Source of the DNA: Cytidiella melzeri
Taxonomy: Eukaryota; Basidiomycota; Agaricomycetes; Polyporales; Irpicaceae
Direction of reading: 5' to 3'
NCBI GenBank assembly: GCA_022592445.1
Contig: JABYQR010000017.1
Span: forward strand, 186,001 to 250,000
Length of the DNA stretch: 64,000 nt
Numbering within the stretch: position 1 is the stretch's first letter; each line of letters begins with the position of its first letter. This document shows, piece by piece, positions 43,466 through 56,867 of this stretch. The notes below the pieces were generated by a model. It was not told where the DNA came from, searched no databases, and saw nothing but the letters and a program-made list of their open reading frames with translations. The position numbers and the translations under genes were made by a program.

Positions 43466-46400
43466 TCATTTGCTCCTGACATCGGCTGACAACGTTTTCA
43501 TCGGTGTGATGGTCGGCACGGGGCCCCAGCTGAAGTTCGAGGGTGGGCTAGCGGTCGCTGTGATAGTGGCGCCGGAGCTACCAGCAGGTCTTCTGACGGG
43601 CTTTGCATGCCTGCTAGATGTCTCTCGCCGACGCAGGCCAGGGTGCTCAGGAGGCGGCGAAGGCGAGCCAGGAGACATAGTAGCCGGTGCGCCCCATTTT
43701 TGGACTCCCAGCCCATCTAATCCTGACGAGTCAGGCGAGGCCGGCGTGTCCCTTGCATCCCACTTGGCCATAAACACGCTCCGGTCGCTGGATCCAGACG
43801 CAATTGCAAGTTTCTGTGGCGAACTGAACTCTATAGCAGGTGCAGAGCTTCCTACCGCTTGTCTGTTCAAAAGCGGTTCCTTTCGTACACGAAGGAGTGC
43901 GCCCTTTAGTCGCTGCGCTGCCCGTTCTGCGTTCAATGCCGCTGCGGTGGTTGCCGCGACATTCGGTGTTACCGTCGGGGCACGCTTTCCTGGTGTTTCC
44001 TTGAGTTCCATGGGTAGGCGTCCCAGCTTGGCAGTTCCGGACTGCGACGATTTGATATTCAGCCTTGAGACCCGAGCTGCGAGGTGATCGACGTCGCCTT
44101 CTTGTTGCGAAATGGCTAGATCAATATTACGATATGTCCTGTTAATGGTATCCAGTGAAGGTGGTCTATACCGACAGTTTAGCTCAACGTCGGTAATCGG
44201 TTATCAATCAAATAACTTGTACCTTACACCAGGCTTGCCCAGTTTTAGTTGTCCCAACCTCTTCTTGGATGCATGCATGTGATCCTCAAGCTTCTGAATT
44301 CTGTCACGGAGGACCTGTGCAGGAAGTGAGCGATACCCCGGTAGTTCAGAAAAGGAGAGACGTACACGAACACCTCTACGGAGGTGTATCTGAGTTTCCA
44401 AGTGTTCAGGACCAAGCGACCTTGCCTTCAAGATGTTGGCAAACTCGGCGTCGTCTTTCGCTTTACTGAATCGCACTACCTCTTCCTTGCGCATCGAAAC
44501 TGAGTGGACGTGAGTCAATCTACCGTCTAACAAGGTATGGCTATGATTCGCTGCGTACCTTTCAACATCGCGGCCTCCAAATCTCGAATCGACTTTGACT
44601 GAGTTGCTCTCATCTCCTTCAGATCAACCACAACAGTATTCAGCGATCGCAACAGACGACCAAACTCCTCTGCGTCGGCTATCCCAAATTTCGTGCTGTC
44701 CGCCAAATCCGAGGCTTTGCGAGATACGTTCAACGACTGGTAATGCTCTCCTTTCTTCTTCTCAGCCTGGACACCGAGCTGTTTCATCTATCGTACAATA
44801 CATAAGATTAGACGCGTCAGTGGCAAATATAAATAAAAGAGCTGATCTCACCGTTTCGAGCTCTCTGGCCATTGTGAGCACAAGGTTCGCACATTCCTTC
44901 TGCATACCTTCCTCAATCTGCGCGAGTGGGTCGGGCAAGGCACTCGGAGGAGACGAAGTTGGTTTGCCGAACATACTGGGGTTGACCACCTGCGTCTGTC
45001 CAAATGGTGTTGACTGCGATGGAGATGTGACAGGCTTGTTCCAAGAGAACGTAGTACCGGGAGGAGTGACTGGACTTGATGAGGATGTCGGCTTTTGACC
45101 GAAGAAGCCACCTGTAGGAGGGGTAATGAGGCTAGAGGGAGTGCTTGGCGTTATTTGCCCCAAACTGAAGGCAGGTGCTAAGCCGGGAGACTTCTGACCA
45201 AAGAAGCCCGCTGGAGGTGGCGTGAGGACAGGCGTCGATGGCGGGACTTGAGCAGCCGTTGATTGGGTAGGAGACGCCAACGGGACTTCCTTTGCTGCAG
45301 GAGGAGGAGAAGGAGCAGTAGAGGTCGGTGTCAAAACTGGTCTAGCAGGCGGTGCTGCAGGGAATGGTACACTGAATGAAGCCGCATTCGAGCTCGCAGG
45401 AGTCGTCACGCCAAACAAACTATTTGATCCCAGTGTAGTAGGCTGAGCGAAAGCGGAAGCTGTGGATCCAGCGGGAGTGATGACGAATGGACTAGGTTTT
45501 GGCATCGGAGGCCCAAAGGCGGACAATAGCGGCGGGGTTTTGGGTCGTGAGGATGATGTGTCTGAGGCAAGATTTGCTTGCGGGGTAGCTGAGGACGCAT
45601 CAGCTTTTCCAACGTCCGACCGAGGAGGCGGTGACTTGTTTAAGACTTTCGTGTCCTTCAGAGGGGTGTTCGCTACTGGTCTAATCGTTTTATCGCTGTC
45701 GTCGTCGTCTCCAGAGATCGGGGCGCTGGCTAGAGGGGAACTACGTGTGGGTCTGGTAGATGGCCTGCCTATGCCAAGGCTGAATGGTGAAGTGGAGGGA
45801 GTAGTTGGGGTAGGGGAAGCAACCGGAGGAGAAGGCAGCTTATCCGGAGTACCAGGAGGAGTCGTGCTGACAGCGTCTTCATTCGCAGAAGACGTCGCTT
45901 GAGCGAGGGCTGGTGATGCTGTAGGAGATGAAGGAGTCAGATGTATCTCAGGCTCAGGAGGCGTCTCCCGCTCTTCGGCTGATTGCTCCTTGGTATCCTC
46001 TTCAAATTTGACTTGCGGCGGGTCAGGGAGGACGACTTCCTCTAGGTCCTTGTCCTCGTCCTCCTCGTCCTCCTCGTCCTCCTCGTTATCTTCGTCAACA
46101 TCCTGGTCTTCCACGTTCTCTTCGTCCTCTTCGTCCTCACTAAAAGACTGCGACAAGAATGATATAGCATCGTCATCATCCTCAGCGCTCTCGCCGTCCT
46201 CATCGTCAGAGGACCCTTCTTCTCGAGCAGCGGAAGAGGCTTCCTGGGACGTGGGCGTCACAGATCTTGGTGCTGCATGCGAATCATTAGTTGTGAATCG
46301 AGGGGCCTTTGAAGCAAGACTATTCACCTTCAGCAGAACTTGCTTTCTGGAGTGGCGCAGTGGTACTCAAGGCCCTATCCAGTTGCAGCTCATCAGCGTG

Positions 46401-49400
46401 AGATTTTGCTACCGGTAGCGCAGTCGACTCTTTCAATACAGACTTATCATCTTTATCTCCTCGAAGAAGGTCACCGAACGACTTAGTGCCTCCACCGGAG
46501 AAAGAGGCAAAGCCGCTGGACCCCGAGAAAGCACTAAATGCGCCGGATGCAGCGACAGGAGGTGTTGCAGGAGGTGTTGAGGAGGAGCTAAATACAGACT
46601 TCCCGAACATGGACGGTCCACCGAGAGGTGACGGCGACCCGAAAGCTGAATTCTTTTCAGGTGTTGTGCGCGCTGCTCCAAGAGTAGACGTAGAGCCAAA
46701 CGCTGGCTTGTCAGAACCTTGACCAAGAGGTTTAGGCGTGGAAGGCGTAGAAGGTGTGGAAGAAAAAGCTGACACAGCACCACCAAAAGCGCTCGCCGTA
46801 GGTGTCTTGGGAGGATTGAAGAAAGGTGAAGACGAAGGTTCAGCACTTCCAAGCCCACCGAACGCCCCGGATCCCGGCTGAACAGGACCAAAGCCGGTTG
46901 GATGACTCGTCAGTCCAGCAAACGCACCAGTCGTCGGACCTGGACTGGTCGAGATGAAAGGAGAGGACGAAGGGGTAGCAGCGTTACTAATAGACTTGCT
47001 CGGCATGCTGGGCTCACTGACCGCGGGTGTAGGTTTAGGAGTTGTAGGCTCACTGCTAGTAAACGCCGTCGTGGAAGTTGACGTTGAATCCGACTTTGAA
47101 ATCGTTGTATTTCCTAGAGTATTGCCTTCGCTCACAGTACTGCTGCCAGAACTACCGAATGGAGTGGTTCCTGCTTGCGCAAAAGCCGCGAACCCGCCTG
47201 TGGTAGCCACCGAAGTGTTAACACTTGGACTGTTGAAGGAAGCCGCCGGTTTGGCAGTGCTACCGAAAGACGATGTCCCGAAACCAGATTGCGCAAAGCT
47301 TGATTGACCAAATGCAGATTTGACACCTGGTGCACCAAAGCTTGTTTGACCGAAGCTTGATGTAGATGAGGGTTCGGAAGCTCCAAATCCAGAGGCTCCG
47401 AATGCAGAGGAGGCTGACTTCGGAGGCTCTGTAGTACTGGGCGTTGCTACACTGAATGTGGATGAACCAAACGTCGATGGTCCTTGACTGGCAAATGCTC
47501 CAAACCCTCCCGTGGCCGGCTTGATGACACTTGAAGAGCTTTCGATAGAACTAGTAGCACCGAAGCCAGAGCTGCTCTGATTTGTAGGAGCTGCAAATGT
47601 ACCAAACACACCGGGCTTTAGAGCTGCAGAATCAGGAGGATTACTCGACCCCCCTAGAGACATTCCGCCAAATCCACCACCGCCGAAGTCCGCACTGGCC
47701 GACATTGGCTCTTCCGAAGTAGATGTAGAGACGGCCATTGGGGAGGGCGGGATAGGACTGATTGGTGGCTGCATCACGTTCGAGGGAGGTAAGCTGCTCG
47801 AACCAAATGCGCTAGTCTGGCCGAACTTGGTGTTACCGCCCAAGGCAAATGCACCGAAGCCGCTAGATAGAGATTGCTGTCCTGATGGAGTATTTGAGGA
47901 TGTACCACCGAAAGCTGCGGGTTGACCAGATGCTCTTCCAGACGAGAAGGCAGTCGATCCAAACGTAGATGGCTTTCCGAATGCACTCTCTCCAAGGGGA
48001 GCACTGCTCGCCTGGCCGAAACCTGGAGTTGGCTGAGTACTCGTGGTAGCAGCGCTAGAAGAGTTCGACTGAGCCAACTCGTTTGCCCTGTTTGAAGGCA
48101 CGGACAGCTGAGTTTCAGGGACTGTGATAGTCTCCATTGCATCTCCTGTAGAGGCCGTCTTGATCATGCCAGGATAGGGGGTAGCAAGGGTGTTGAGCAC
48201 ATTCCAAGCCACAACAGTACCGTCGCTAGCATACAGATACATGATTGGAGGAGGGGGCAGCATCGTATCTTCGCCAGATACTGTCTTGTGTTTGAATTCC
48301 TCGGTGGCAGTCAAATCCAGAGCGAGGCCTATAGGTACAGTATCGTTGGAATCTTGATCCAAAGGTACCGAAGGCGTCGATGTTTCTTCAAGCGAAAAAT
48401 TCGTCCAAGACTCCTGCCCTTCTGCATCGGCAACGCAGCCCAGCAGACCGATGTCAGAAGAAGTACCATCTCCAACGAATAGAAGGAACTTTGCGGGCTC
48501 CCACTGCTTGAGGACTACGGTGAATGATCCTGGTGGACGAAGACCTGGGAACGGGAGATATGGCGCATACAACTTGACCTCAGTGATTGTGTTTGCCTTC
48601 GTATCTAGCGATTGCAGAACGTGTAGTTGGTCGGATTCCGCGGTCAACGAGCCGGCAGGAGCATATATGCCATAAAAATCTGTATTGGACAACCACGAAA
48701 GCCCAATGACACTGTATCCCGTAGCAGAAGAAGGTCTTGGTACCAGAGTTTTAGGCCTAGAGGTGTCGCTGGGCGAATAAGTGACTATATCGCCACTTTG
48801 TAGGCCAATAGCAAGCTGCTTGCCCTTCGGGGACCAGGAAACTTGGAAATGTAGTTAGTGATGTCATGCATCCAGAATGCACACCACTTACTGCAGCTAG
48901 GAGTAGTCTCCGCAGTACTCCCACTCGTCCAGGCCCCTACCGTTTGTGAATTCTGTATATCCAGCAAATCGACACGCTGTCCTGAGGGACCTGGCTCATA
49001 TAGAACAGCGACTAGGTCTGGTAGATCCGCAGGGTTTGCAGCAATCTCACGTGGTGCGGAACCATTGGAAGGAGGGAAGACATGACTAGGGGATACCTCC
49101 TCAGAACTTTGAGATGCAAGGGTACGAACGTCGTATACGAGGATTGAGCCGGATGTGAGGCCGACGACCAGCTTGGATTCGTTTGACGCGAAGTGGATGG
49201 CATTTGCAGGTGTGCTTATCGGTACTGTACGTATTGGAGTGAAAGGAATGTCTCCTTCACTACTCGACGTTGTAAACGCAGTTCGTAGAGAAGTAAGACT
49301 TGCGAAGATGATGTCTTGGAATCGTGAGTTTTCATATCGTATGAGTAGCTAGTTCACGTACTGTGTGCACCTGTAGAGCTCCGTGATATAGCAGCAAAGA

Positions 49401-49652
49401 AACCCGCTTGACTAGCAGCAGCAAAAAGCACAGGTCTACTAGGCAAGGACTCCAATTGTAAGGGAACATCTGACAGTCTGACGCGTGCTTGTTTGTTCAG
49501 CAATCGGAGAGCAAGAAACTAACGCGAATGACATTAGTACGGTTGTATAGCAACATGGCTGTTTCACGCACGTCAGCTTCTTTGTCCTCGGCCTCCTTCA
49601 AGACTCGTTGGACTGGGGCGGAAGGTGGGATTTGTAGTTGACTCATGTTCAT
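43466..49652 (-). CDS. NUP159: FG nucleoporin, Nup159/Nup214 type
   Basis: Nine minus-strand exons: 49572-49652, 49362-49518, 48892-49314, 46328-48841, 44852-46272, 44559-44787, 44366-44499, 44223-44314, 43466-44165; 1916 aa. Cytoplasmic-side nuclear pore protein that docks the mRNA-export helicase Dbp5. An N-terminal beta-propeller (about 25-400; FLALRLLNKQARVRLSD, VSWSP-like WSPKGKQLAIGLQSGDI) is followed by a long Ser/Thr/Pro-rich FG region (about 400-1050; dozens of FG, GFG and SAFG words), a very acidic stretch (about 1085-1150), PxFG/FGQ repeats (to about 1480) and a C-terminal coiled coil (about 1500-1720) expected to bind the Nup82-type complex. A basic, disordered tail ends the protein. 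Introns 2 and 3 use AAG acceptors. It converges on the pICln-like gene with 154 bp between stops. Confidence 0.9.
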
Positions 49653-50129
49653 GGCTGTTGGTTGTGCAAGCTACGCGACCAGAAGTACTGCCCAACGCTT
49701 GAAACAGGTCAAGGATGGAGCGGTCGTGGCAGTCTTGTAGAGTCGTCACGAAAGTGGACAGAAAGAAGGGAGATGTATCAGTATGTGTGAACCGTGACCA
49801 GACTTTGGCCCACACTGCAGCCGGTCTTATGTATACCTCGGAGCGCTCAAGGCATGACTTCTCAGTATGGAAAGCGTCGGGGCGTTTACCACTGGCAGTA
49901 TTGAACGGCGCGGCTGGATACTTACTACTACGTTCAAGTTTCCTCCCTTCCACCACTCTTGTCCAATGCGTTCTGTGCCCTAAATCGGGTGTGCATGAAC
50001 TCGTTCACGATCTGTAGAAGGTCTGATGCAGGCGACAACATCCACGACTTTCAATTCCAGGCATGGTCACAGACCTGAGGATGTAGCACAGGCGGGATCG
50101 CAACGCCCAGGTACGACAACTCTGTCCCA
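49653..50129. other. Divergent intergenic region NUP159 / 5-phosphatase
   Basis: 477 bp between two starts. No gene seen; an upstream exon of the phosphatase gene cannot be excluded. Confidence 0.3.
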
Positions 50130-53100
50130 ATGCGAGGCTTCCTACTTGAACGAATGGTCTCATCAGGCGTAATGGCTCGCTTGCACGGACTGTTCCCTAC
50201 CAATAATCATGACTCTCAAGCTGAGACAGAAACGGGGAAGGACAGCAGTAGCCAACGGGTACACAAGATTAAACCACCGCCTAAGTACCTCAAGATTCGT
50301 ATGTTGACATGGAATATGCATGACTCGGTACCAAAGGTGAGTATATTGAGATCATCAAGATGTAGCTTATCTCTTGCCAGGGTGACCTGCAAGACCTCCT
50401 CGGCATCGTGCATGACGATGTCAAGGTGGACACCGAACCTGGAGTTCTCCCTGCCTTCCCTCTTGACACCCATCATCCATATCATCTGCTCGTTGTGTAA
50501 GTGGAACATAGCTTTATGAACACTCACTTCTCACTCTCATTCAGAGCGGGTCAGGAATGCCCCAGCTTGTCAGGTAGGTTTGTGCGGTCGGCCACCCATT
50601 TGTTACTTGACAATCACCGTAGGAATACCTATGGGACTGGGAGCAGGGTTCAAGTTGAAGGATAAAGAACGCGAGAGGCTCAAGGAGAAGGATCCTTCCA
50701 AAGATAAAGAGAAGGCTGAGCGTCCCCTCCTGTCTTCTCGTCCTAGTGAGCAAAGCAGGGAAGATGAAGATGAACGGGCTCGACGCCGCTCTCGACACCG
50801 CTCTTTGATTCGCCATCATTCCAGCCAAGGACATAGTCATGAGGACGTCTCGCCAGCAAACTTTGACTCGTCTTCTCAGCATATCAGCACTCATCATCAG
50901 CCGTCTGGGTGGACGTATATGTTGGAAGATTGGTACAGTAAAGGGGTGCCCACCTCCTCCACAAGGGATGCCCCGGATGTGTACACGCCTCAGGCTGGCC
51001 ATGACACTACTTATCTGGAAAATGGCCCTGCATCACTGTCCCCTAAAGCAAAATCTACCGGGGACCTCAATGCTCGCCTGAACGCGATGCAAAAGGGCCC
51101 TTATGAGCTACTGGTGAAAGAGCGAATGATGGGCTTATACCTCGCCGTCTTTGTTCATCGCGACGTAAAGGAACTTGTAGAAAGTACGTTGTGCGATCTA
51201 AGCACCTCTTTGTACTAATAATGTTCCAAGAAACTTCTAGGTCGGCAGTGACAGCCGGCCTCATTGGCGGAAGAGTAGGTAATAAGGGCGGAGTAGCAGT
51301 TAGTCTGAAGATTGCGGGCACCTCGGTACTCCTCATCAATGCTCATCTTGCAGGTGGGTGCACTACCCATTAATACCATCGAAGAGCCTCGTACTAAGGC
51401 GGACGTAGCACACGAGGGTAAAGTGCATCACCGGATTGCCAATTTCGTGAAAATCAAGGTGAGTGTAGTATCCCAGCCTGTGTTGTGCTTGATCAACAAA
51501 TATTGTCAGAACGAAGTGACTGTTGATGATTTTCTTGCTGCTGATGATCCTCGGGTCATGGCAGAAGGTATGTAGATTGCCTTCACTGTCTGCTATAGCT
51601 GCATGGACTAACTCTTGCTGATGAAGACCTCACCGACCGTTTCGACTTTACGTTCGTATGTGGCGACCTCAACTTTCGCTTGGACATCACTCGTCTTCAC
51701 GCCGATTGGCTCCTGTCTCAGAGAGGTATGTTTTGTATTCTTAGCGTCGTAGATCTGCAATCACATGTCATCAGACTATGCGCAAGCTCTTGCCTTCGAC
51801 CAATTGCGCAAGGTCATGCAGACAAATTCGGCTTTCGCGGGATTTGAGGAAGGACCAATTGATTTCCCACCCACCTTCAAATATGATGTACCAAGATCCA
51901 GACTCCGCAAGAAGCTGTCCCAACGTGTCTCTAAAAAGATATCCGAATACGGACAGTTGCACGAGAAGTTGCTCAATGAGATCGAAGAAAAGGTACACGA
52001 AAACACTCAAGATGATACTGACGAGGAGCCCGAAGCCGATGGGGAGGCAGTGTCATTAGCATCGACCGTTTGGACCACCAATACTCGACATACAGCGGAT
52101 GGCGACGACCAAGAGGAGGGCGACGAATATTTTGCCAACACTACTCAGCGCGTGAACGCAGGTACAACCAACATTGTCAATGAGGCGAAGGTGCTTTCCT
52201 CAGCGGCAGCGCACAGAGCCAAGGCCAAGTGGATATCGCTTATCGCAAAACCGCATTCTCCCCTTCGTAAATGGCACAAGACGAAGCACGGGCAGAGTAA
52301 AGACCGACCGCAGACACCTCTATCACCCTCATCCCTCGCACCGAGTCCTTCGCCGCTCGCCCCAATACTTCTGCCCCAGTTCAATGCTGTGACTCTACCC
52401 CCTACGCCTGAGCAAGAAGGCATGATAGCATTCAACACTCAGATGAACGATAACTATCTTAAACCTAGCAAAAGCACCGGGTCGTCCGAACATGTGCGGT
52501 CGTCTTCCCCTCAAACAGGAAAGCCTGTCTCTACGAAGACTAATCAGAGCAACGACAAGTCTGATGAAGAGGAGGAGAAGGGTGGTTACGTCTACGATTC
52601 CTCCCACAAGCAACGGGTTCCTAGCTGGTATGTCGAAGATACTTATACACATCCATTTTTGACAGTGGTTAGGTGTGATCGCATACTGTGGAAGTCTACT
52701 CTTGAACCCGATCCTGAAGACGAGGGCGAAGATGATACCGTCACAGCACCTCCAGTACCCCACCGCAGCAGAATGGGCAGTCTGTTGCAGGCTCTCCGCC
52801 CCGCATCCATCCGTGGCCGCAAAGACTCGGCGGCTTCTGTTGACGCATCTGTGCCCACCGTTGGACTGCTTCAAGACAGCGTATCGTCTTCTCCTGCGTC
52901 AGCAGTAGACGACAGCGGTATCCAATATCCAGAACTCCCGTCGTCTCCTCATTCTTATTCCCATCGTATCGGGCTACGACACTCCAAATCCACCGACTTC
53001 CTTCAAACCCGCGATCGACCTCATTCTTTTCGTACGCGTACTCAGTGGTCGACGGAGGACGAGCCACAGATTCGCTCACGACGAGTCTCGCTGAGCTCTA

Positions 53101-53432
53101 ATGAGCCCTCGTCCCTGACCACATCAAACGCACGCTCTCAAGCCGACACAACAGCTCCTCCTCCCGTGCCTCCCAAGGACTTCCTTCCGCCACCAGCACC
53201 GGTGACCTCGTTATGGAAGAGTCTCAGCTTTCTTCCTTTTCTTCGAGACGGTTCGGCCCATAACACGCCTCCGGAAATGCCGCCCAGGCCGGTCACAGGG
53301 ACCTTGCCTCCCCCAAGGAAAGGCGACGTCGTGTGCTTGGGCTATGCTACTTTGGATGATAGACAAATGAGACGGCTGGAGGGTCGGAGTGATCATCGAC
53401 CAGTCATCGGATCTTACGCGCTTTATATCTGA
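50130..53432 (+). CDS. Inositol polyphosphate 5-phosphatase
   Basis: Ten exons: 50130-50336, 50381-50496, 50545-50573, 50623-51183, 51231-51353, 51409-51458, 51510-51567, 51627-51725, 51775-52627, 52673-53432; 951 aa. Removes the 5-phosphate from phosphoinositides such as PI(4,5)P2. Catalytic motifs in order: VAGQECP (about 108), VTAGLIGGRVGNKGGV (about 311), FVCGDLNFRLD (about 390), FPPTFKYD (about 445), PSWCDRILWKS (697-707; the codon for Trp is split by the last intron) and SDHRPV (938-943). Two long disordered inserts, about 190 residues after VAGQECP and about 245 after FPPTFKYD, separate motifs that usually sit close together. The Pro-rich C-terminal insert (PPPVPPKDFLPPP) could bind SH3 domains. 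Introns 4 and 7 use AAG acceptors. Start codon uncertain. Confidence 0.9.
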
Positions 53433-53719
53433 ACTGGAGGACTTTACCTGACATCAGTTTTCACACACAGTAATCTAGGACGTTACAACACTAATTCCAA
53501 GGTCCGGTAGACTGTACCTTCATTATCTGTAGCTTATAGTAGACACGCAGAACAGCGATATCTCCACTGCGCAGTTTCTCCAGCGTTTAATACACGTGAC
53601 AAGAGGCTGATGCTGTGCGCGAAGCCAGAGAACATCGATATCGTCCGAGTTGCTACAGCTGGTGTTCAGCATTCTACATTCCACTGCTCTCATTCACCCC
53701 CGCATTTATAACACTAGCA

Positions 53720-54667
53720 ATGTCTCAAGACCCTCAAGCAAGAGTACTCCTTGATCACATCTTTTCGCAGACTCAGGCCAATATCTCGTTTCTTGCTGCT
53801 CAGAACTACATCTCTGGGCCAGAGGCCGCAGATATCATCACACGTCTCAGCTCTGCGCATAGCAGGGCCGGCAATGTAGACTCAGGGATTGCAAATAGCA
53901 TGCAAGCACTGGTACTTGCTCCGAGTGCTGCCGCCCCACCACATCCTTCACGTCGGAACGTGCCACCTGCACCTCAATCTCGTTCAAACCAAGCTAGGGG
54001 TGTCTGGGGCTACAACGAGGATGGAAGGGTGCGTGTCCGGATACTTGATTTAATAGGGCCTGCTCATCATGCGTTCCACAGGAACCGAATGATTTATCAT
54101 TCAGTACAGGGGAGATTATTGAGATTATAGAGGAGAATAATGCAGACTGGTGGACAGGAAAGTGCAGGGGCCGTCAAGGCCTTTTCCCCTCCAATCATGT
54201 CGAAAAGTTGTCTCCCGCATCTCCCTCAATCCCTTCGTCTGGCCCTCCAGTCAACATTCCCGCCCCTTACTCACAACCGCCTGCTGGTCCACCACAACCT
54301 TCTGGTCCCCTCGGTGGATATCGCAACGAAAGGCCTGTGTACAAGCCGTTTGGAGCCACGTACCAGGCGGTTGATCAGCCTCCTCCGGCTAACGCACCTG
54401 TCGCAAACTCTGTCGGTCTTCAACAAGCACCGGAGCCAAAGAAGAGTCGATTCGGTGGGCTGGGAAATACGGTGCGTAGTGACTAGTGTCGGCCACAGTA
54501 TCTCGACTGATCACGATCGGCTTGGACAGATGGCAAATTCTGCTGCAGGCGGTGTGGGCTTTGGCGCTGGTAAGTGCGATGCCGGAACATGCGTGGATTT
54601 ACGAAACATGACTGATCTGTTTTCAGGCGCTGCTATTGGCAGTGGCATCGTCAATGCTATATTCTAA
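53720..54667 (+). CDS. SH3-domain protein, Lsb1/Pin3-like
   Basis: Exons 53720-54028, 54082-54471, 54530-54569, 54627-54667; 259 aa. A helical N-terminal part (residues 1-60) is followed by one SH3 domain (about 93-150: ARGVWGYNEDGREPNDLSF, ADWWTGKCRGRQGLFPSNHVE), a Pro-rich segment that ends PYKPFGATYQA-like, and a short Gly/Ala C-terminus. This order matches actin-patch proteins that bind the WASP homologue (yeast Lsb1/Lsb2). The first intron cuts the SH3 domain just after the RT loop start. The tail GFGAGAAIGSGIVNAIF comes from two small exons. Confidence 0.85.
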
Positions 54668-55465
54668 TTAATATTATCGTGATGCGCTGCAATGCGCTGG
54701 AGTTGTAACGGATGTTTTCGGCAGTCTCGGTGTGCTTTCCGTGCGTAGATCCGTTTTTCTTGCCGCTCAATCTGCAATGGACCATGCGTCGGCTTTGAAG
54801 AACACAGTGAACTTTTGATTGGGATAGCACGAGTTGTACTTCTGGGAACAGCGTGCTGCACACCAGGTTAACGTGCTGATATATAGCCAGACAATAACGT
54901 AGTCTTAGACGTACGTAGTGTGTAATATTACTGACTATGCATTTCCCTTGACCTAAGAACGACCCCGTGTCGTTTATGTAGCACAGCTTCATTTGCAAAC
55001 TAACACTACATGAAACATTCGCACTTTGCGTTTTATTTGTATCCAGCCACGCCTCGTACAGGATTAATTGTGACTTGTGTGTTTAGGAGGTTTCGCCAGC
55101 ATCGATATCTATCGATGCGATGGAAAGCCTTCCACCCCACTGCAGGTATATCCCAAGTGCGCTGAGACGCGGTGTATGAGTTTATATGGAATTGCTACTG
55201 CAGACATATGCGCTGGTTGGCCTGAACGCCTGCCTCCGAGTTGGCCAGTCAGGGTAGAAATTCAAGGTACCGTTTCACGAGCACAGCTTTGAGCGCTGAG
55301 CGCGCGCACCTAAACGGCGACTCCTGTCTGTTGGCTATACAACTTTTTGTACTTAGCCCAAAACAGCAACTGGTTAAACGGCGGTATAAAAGAAACTAGG
55401 CTGGGACACGGTTTGATGCTATCTTCCCTTCTCCCCATCCCTCTCTCCCTCTCGTTGTTCCTATC
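54668..55465. other. Intergenic spacer
   Basis: No supported gene in about 800 bp. A TATAAAA at 55384-55390 lies 76 bp before the cupin start. Confidence 0.3.
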
Positions 55466-56867
55466 ATGAAGGCTGTCGTTCACCTCGTTGCTGCCACAGC
55501 GGCTTTCGCCACCACCGCTTCTGCTTTGACCGCCGCAGCCGCTGCAGAGGAGGTTTCCAACTTGCGCGTCGCTCAAACCCAGTCAGACCGTATTAAGCTA
55601 TTGCCTGACGATGCCGTACGTTGCTGGACGCATCTATCCTGTTCATTCATTGACCCGTCCTTCTCTAGTTTGTATTCGACTTCTTACATCCGGACTCTGG
55701 TGTAACCACCGGTTCTGGCGGTCACACTGTTGCCGCGTCTTCCGAGAACATGCCTGCACTCATAGGCAATGGGATGGCAATGACCATTGGATTCCTTGGC
55801 CCATGTGGCATGAATACACCACACACGCATCCCCGAGCGACCGAGTTCAACTTTGCAGTCAATGGATCCATCAAGGGCGGTTTCCTCGCGGAGAACGGCG
55901 ATAGATTCATCTTGCACGACGTCCCTCCAGGCTCGGCGGTTGTCTTCCCTCAAGGTGAATTTGAATGAATACAAAAGATGCTGTTGTCTAATGCAATCTT
56001 TAGGTGCCATCCACTTTGAGTACAACGACTCGTGTGGTACGTAATTCTTTATGTGTTTTGCGGTCTCGTGATCTAAACACATGTTTTCACAGAGGACATG
56101 ATTTTTGTTGCGGCTTTCAACAACGAAGATCCTGGGGTCACCCAAATTGCTCAGCGATGTACGCTGTGGTTTCTCTATCCTCATTTACTCGCGACTTACT
56201 CTACCTCGCAGTCTTCGGTCTCCCGCCGACGGTTGTTGCAGCAGCATTGGGTGGTGTAGGCGTGGAAGAAATTGCTGGTCTCGAAAGCAAGGTAATGCTC
56301 ATTCCATGCAAAATCGAGCGTTACTCATTTTGCATGCAGATTCCCGACAACATTGCTCTTGGAACAGCAGATTGCTTGCAGCGCTGCGGTATCAGTACCC
56401 CCACCAGTGGACAGCCTACCGATCAGCGTCAGCCTCGTGTATCCGCCAACGCTCTTCCTTCGGGCTTCAGCGGACCAGTGCCACCTATGGCCGCCCCCAC
56501 TACCGCGTCACGCTCATTGGCATCGGACTCTACCGCGGTTGTCGTGCAACCTGGTTTCCAAGGGAAAGAGGCCTCCAGCGGCGGCGTGGAATCTGCATCT
56601 TCAAGCTCGGGTAGCAAGCCAAATGCGCTCAGCATTGCTCTCATCGTCGTCGTGAGCGTACTCGCGGCTGGATATATCGTCATCGCTGCGCTTTATCTCA
56701 AGGCTAGGCGTTTGGAGAAGACCCGCACAATGGGGAACAGATACGTGAAGACTGGCAGTACTTATGCGCCTCAAGGCATGACTGGGGAGAAGCAGCCGTT
56801 CGAGTCGTATAGCACGGCGGCAGAGGATTTGTCTACCCCATACGACCCTCCTTCGGCGGGTGCATGA
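55466..56867 (+). CDS. Secreted germin-like cupin with C-terminal membrane anchor
   Basis: Exons 55466-55615, 55669-55954, 56004-56036, 56093-56158, 56212-56291, 56340-56867; 380 aa. Signal peptide at residues 1-20 (MKAVVHLVAATAAFA...). The single cupin domain has the metal motif HTHPRATEF (two His and one Glu of motif 1) and PQGAIHFEYN (motif 2), the germin/spherulin pattern. After the cupin comes a Ser/Thr/Pro-rich stalk of about 90 residues, a transmembrane helix (about 302-325; LSIALIVVVSVLAAGYIVIAALYL) and a basic cytoplasmic tail of about 55 residues ending in an acidic, Pro-rich end. Germins are normally secreted and free, so the anchor is notable. Exon 3 is 33 nt. Enzyme activity (oxalate oxidase, dismutase or none) cannot be told from sequence. 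Confidence 0.85.

Noticed and set aside
43470..44087. 205-codon plus frame opposite the NUP159 last exon
   Set aside because: Antisense shadow of the coiled-coil/tail exon; no supporting features.
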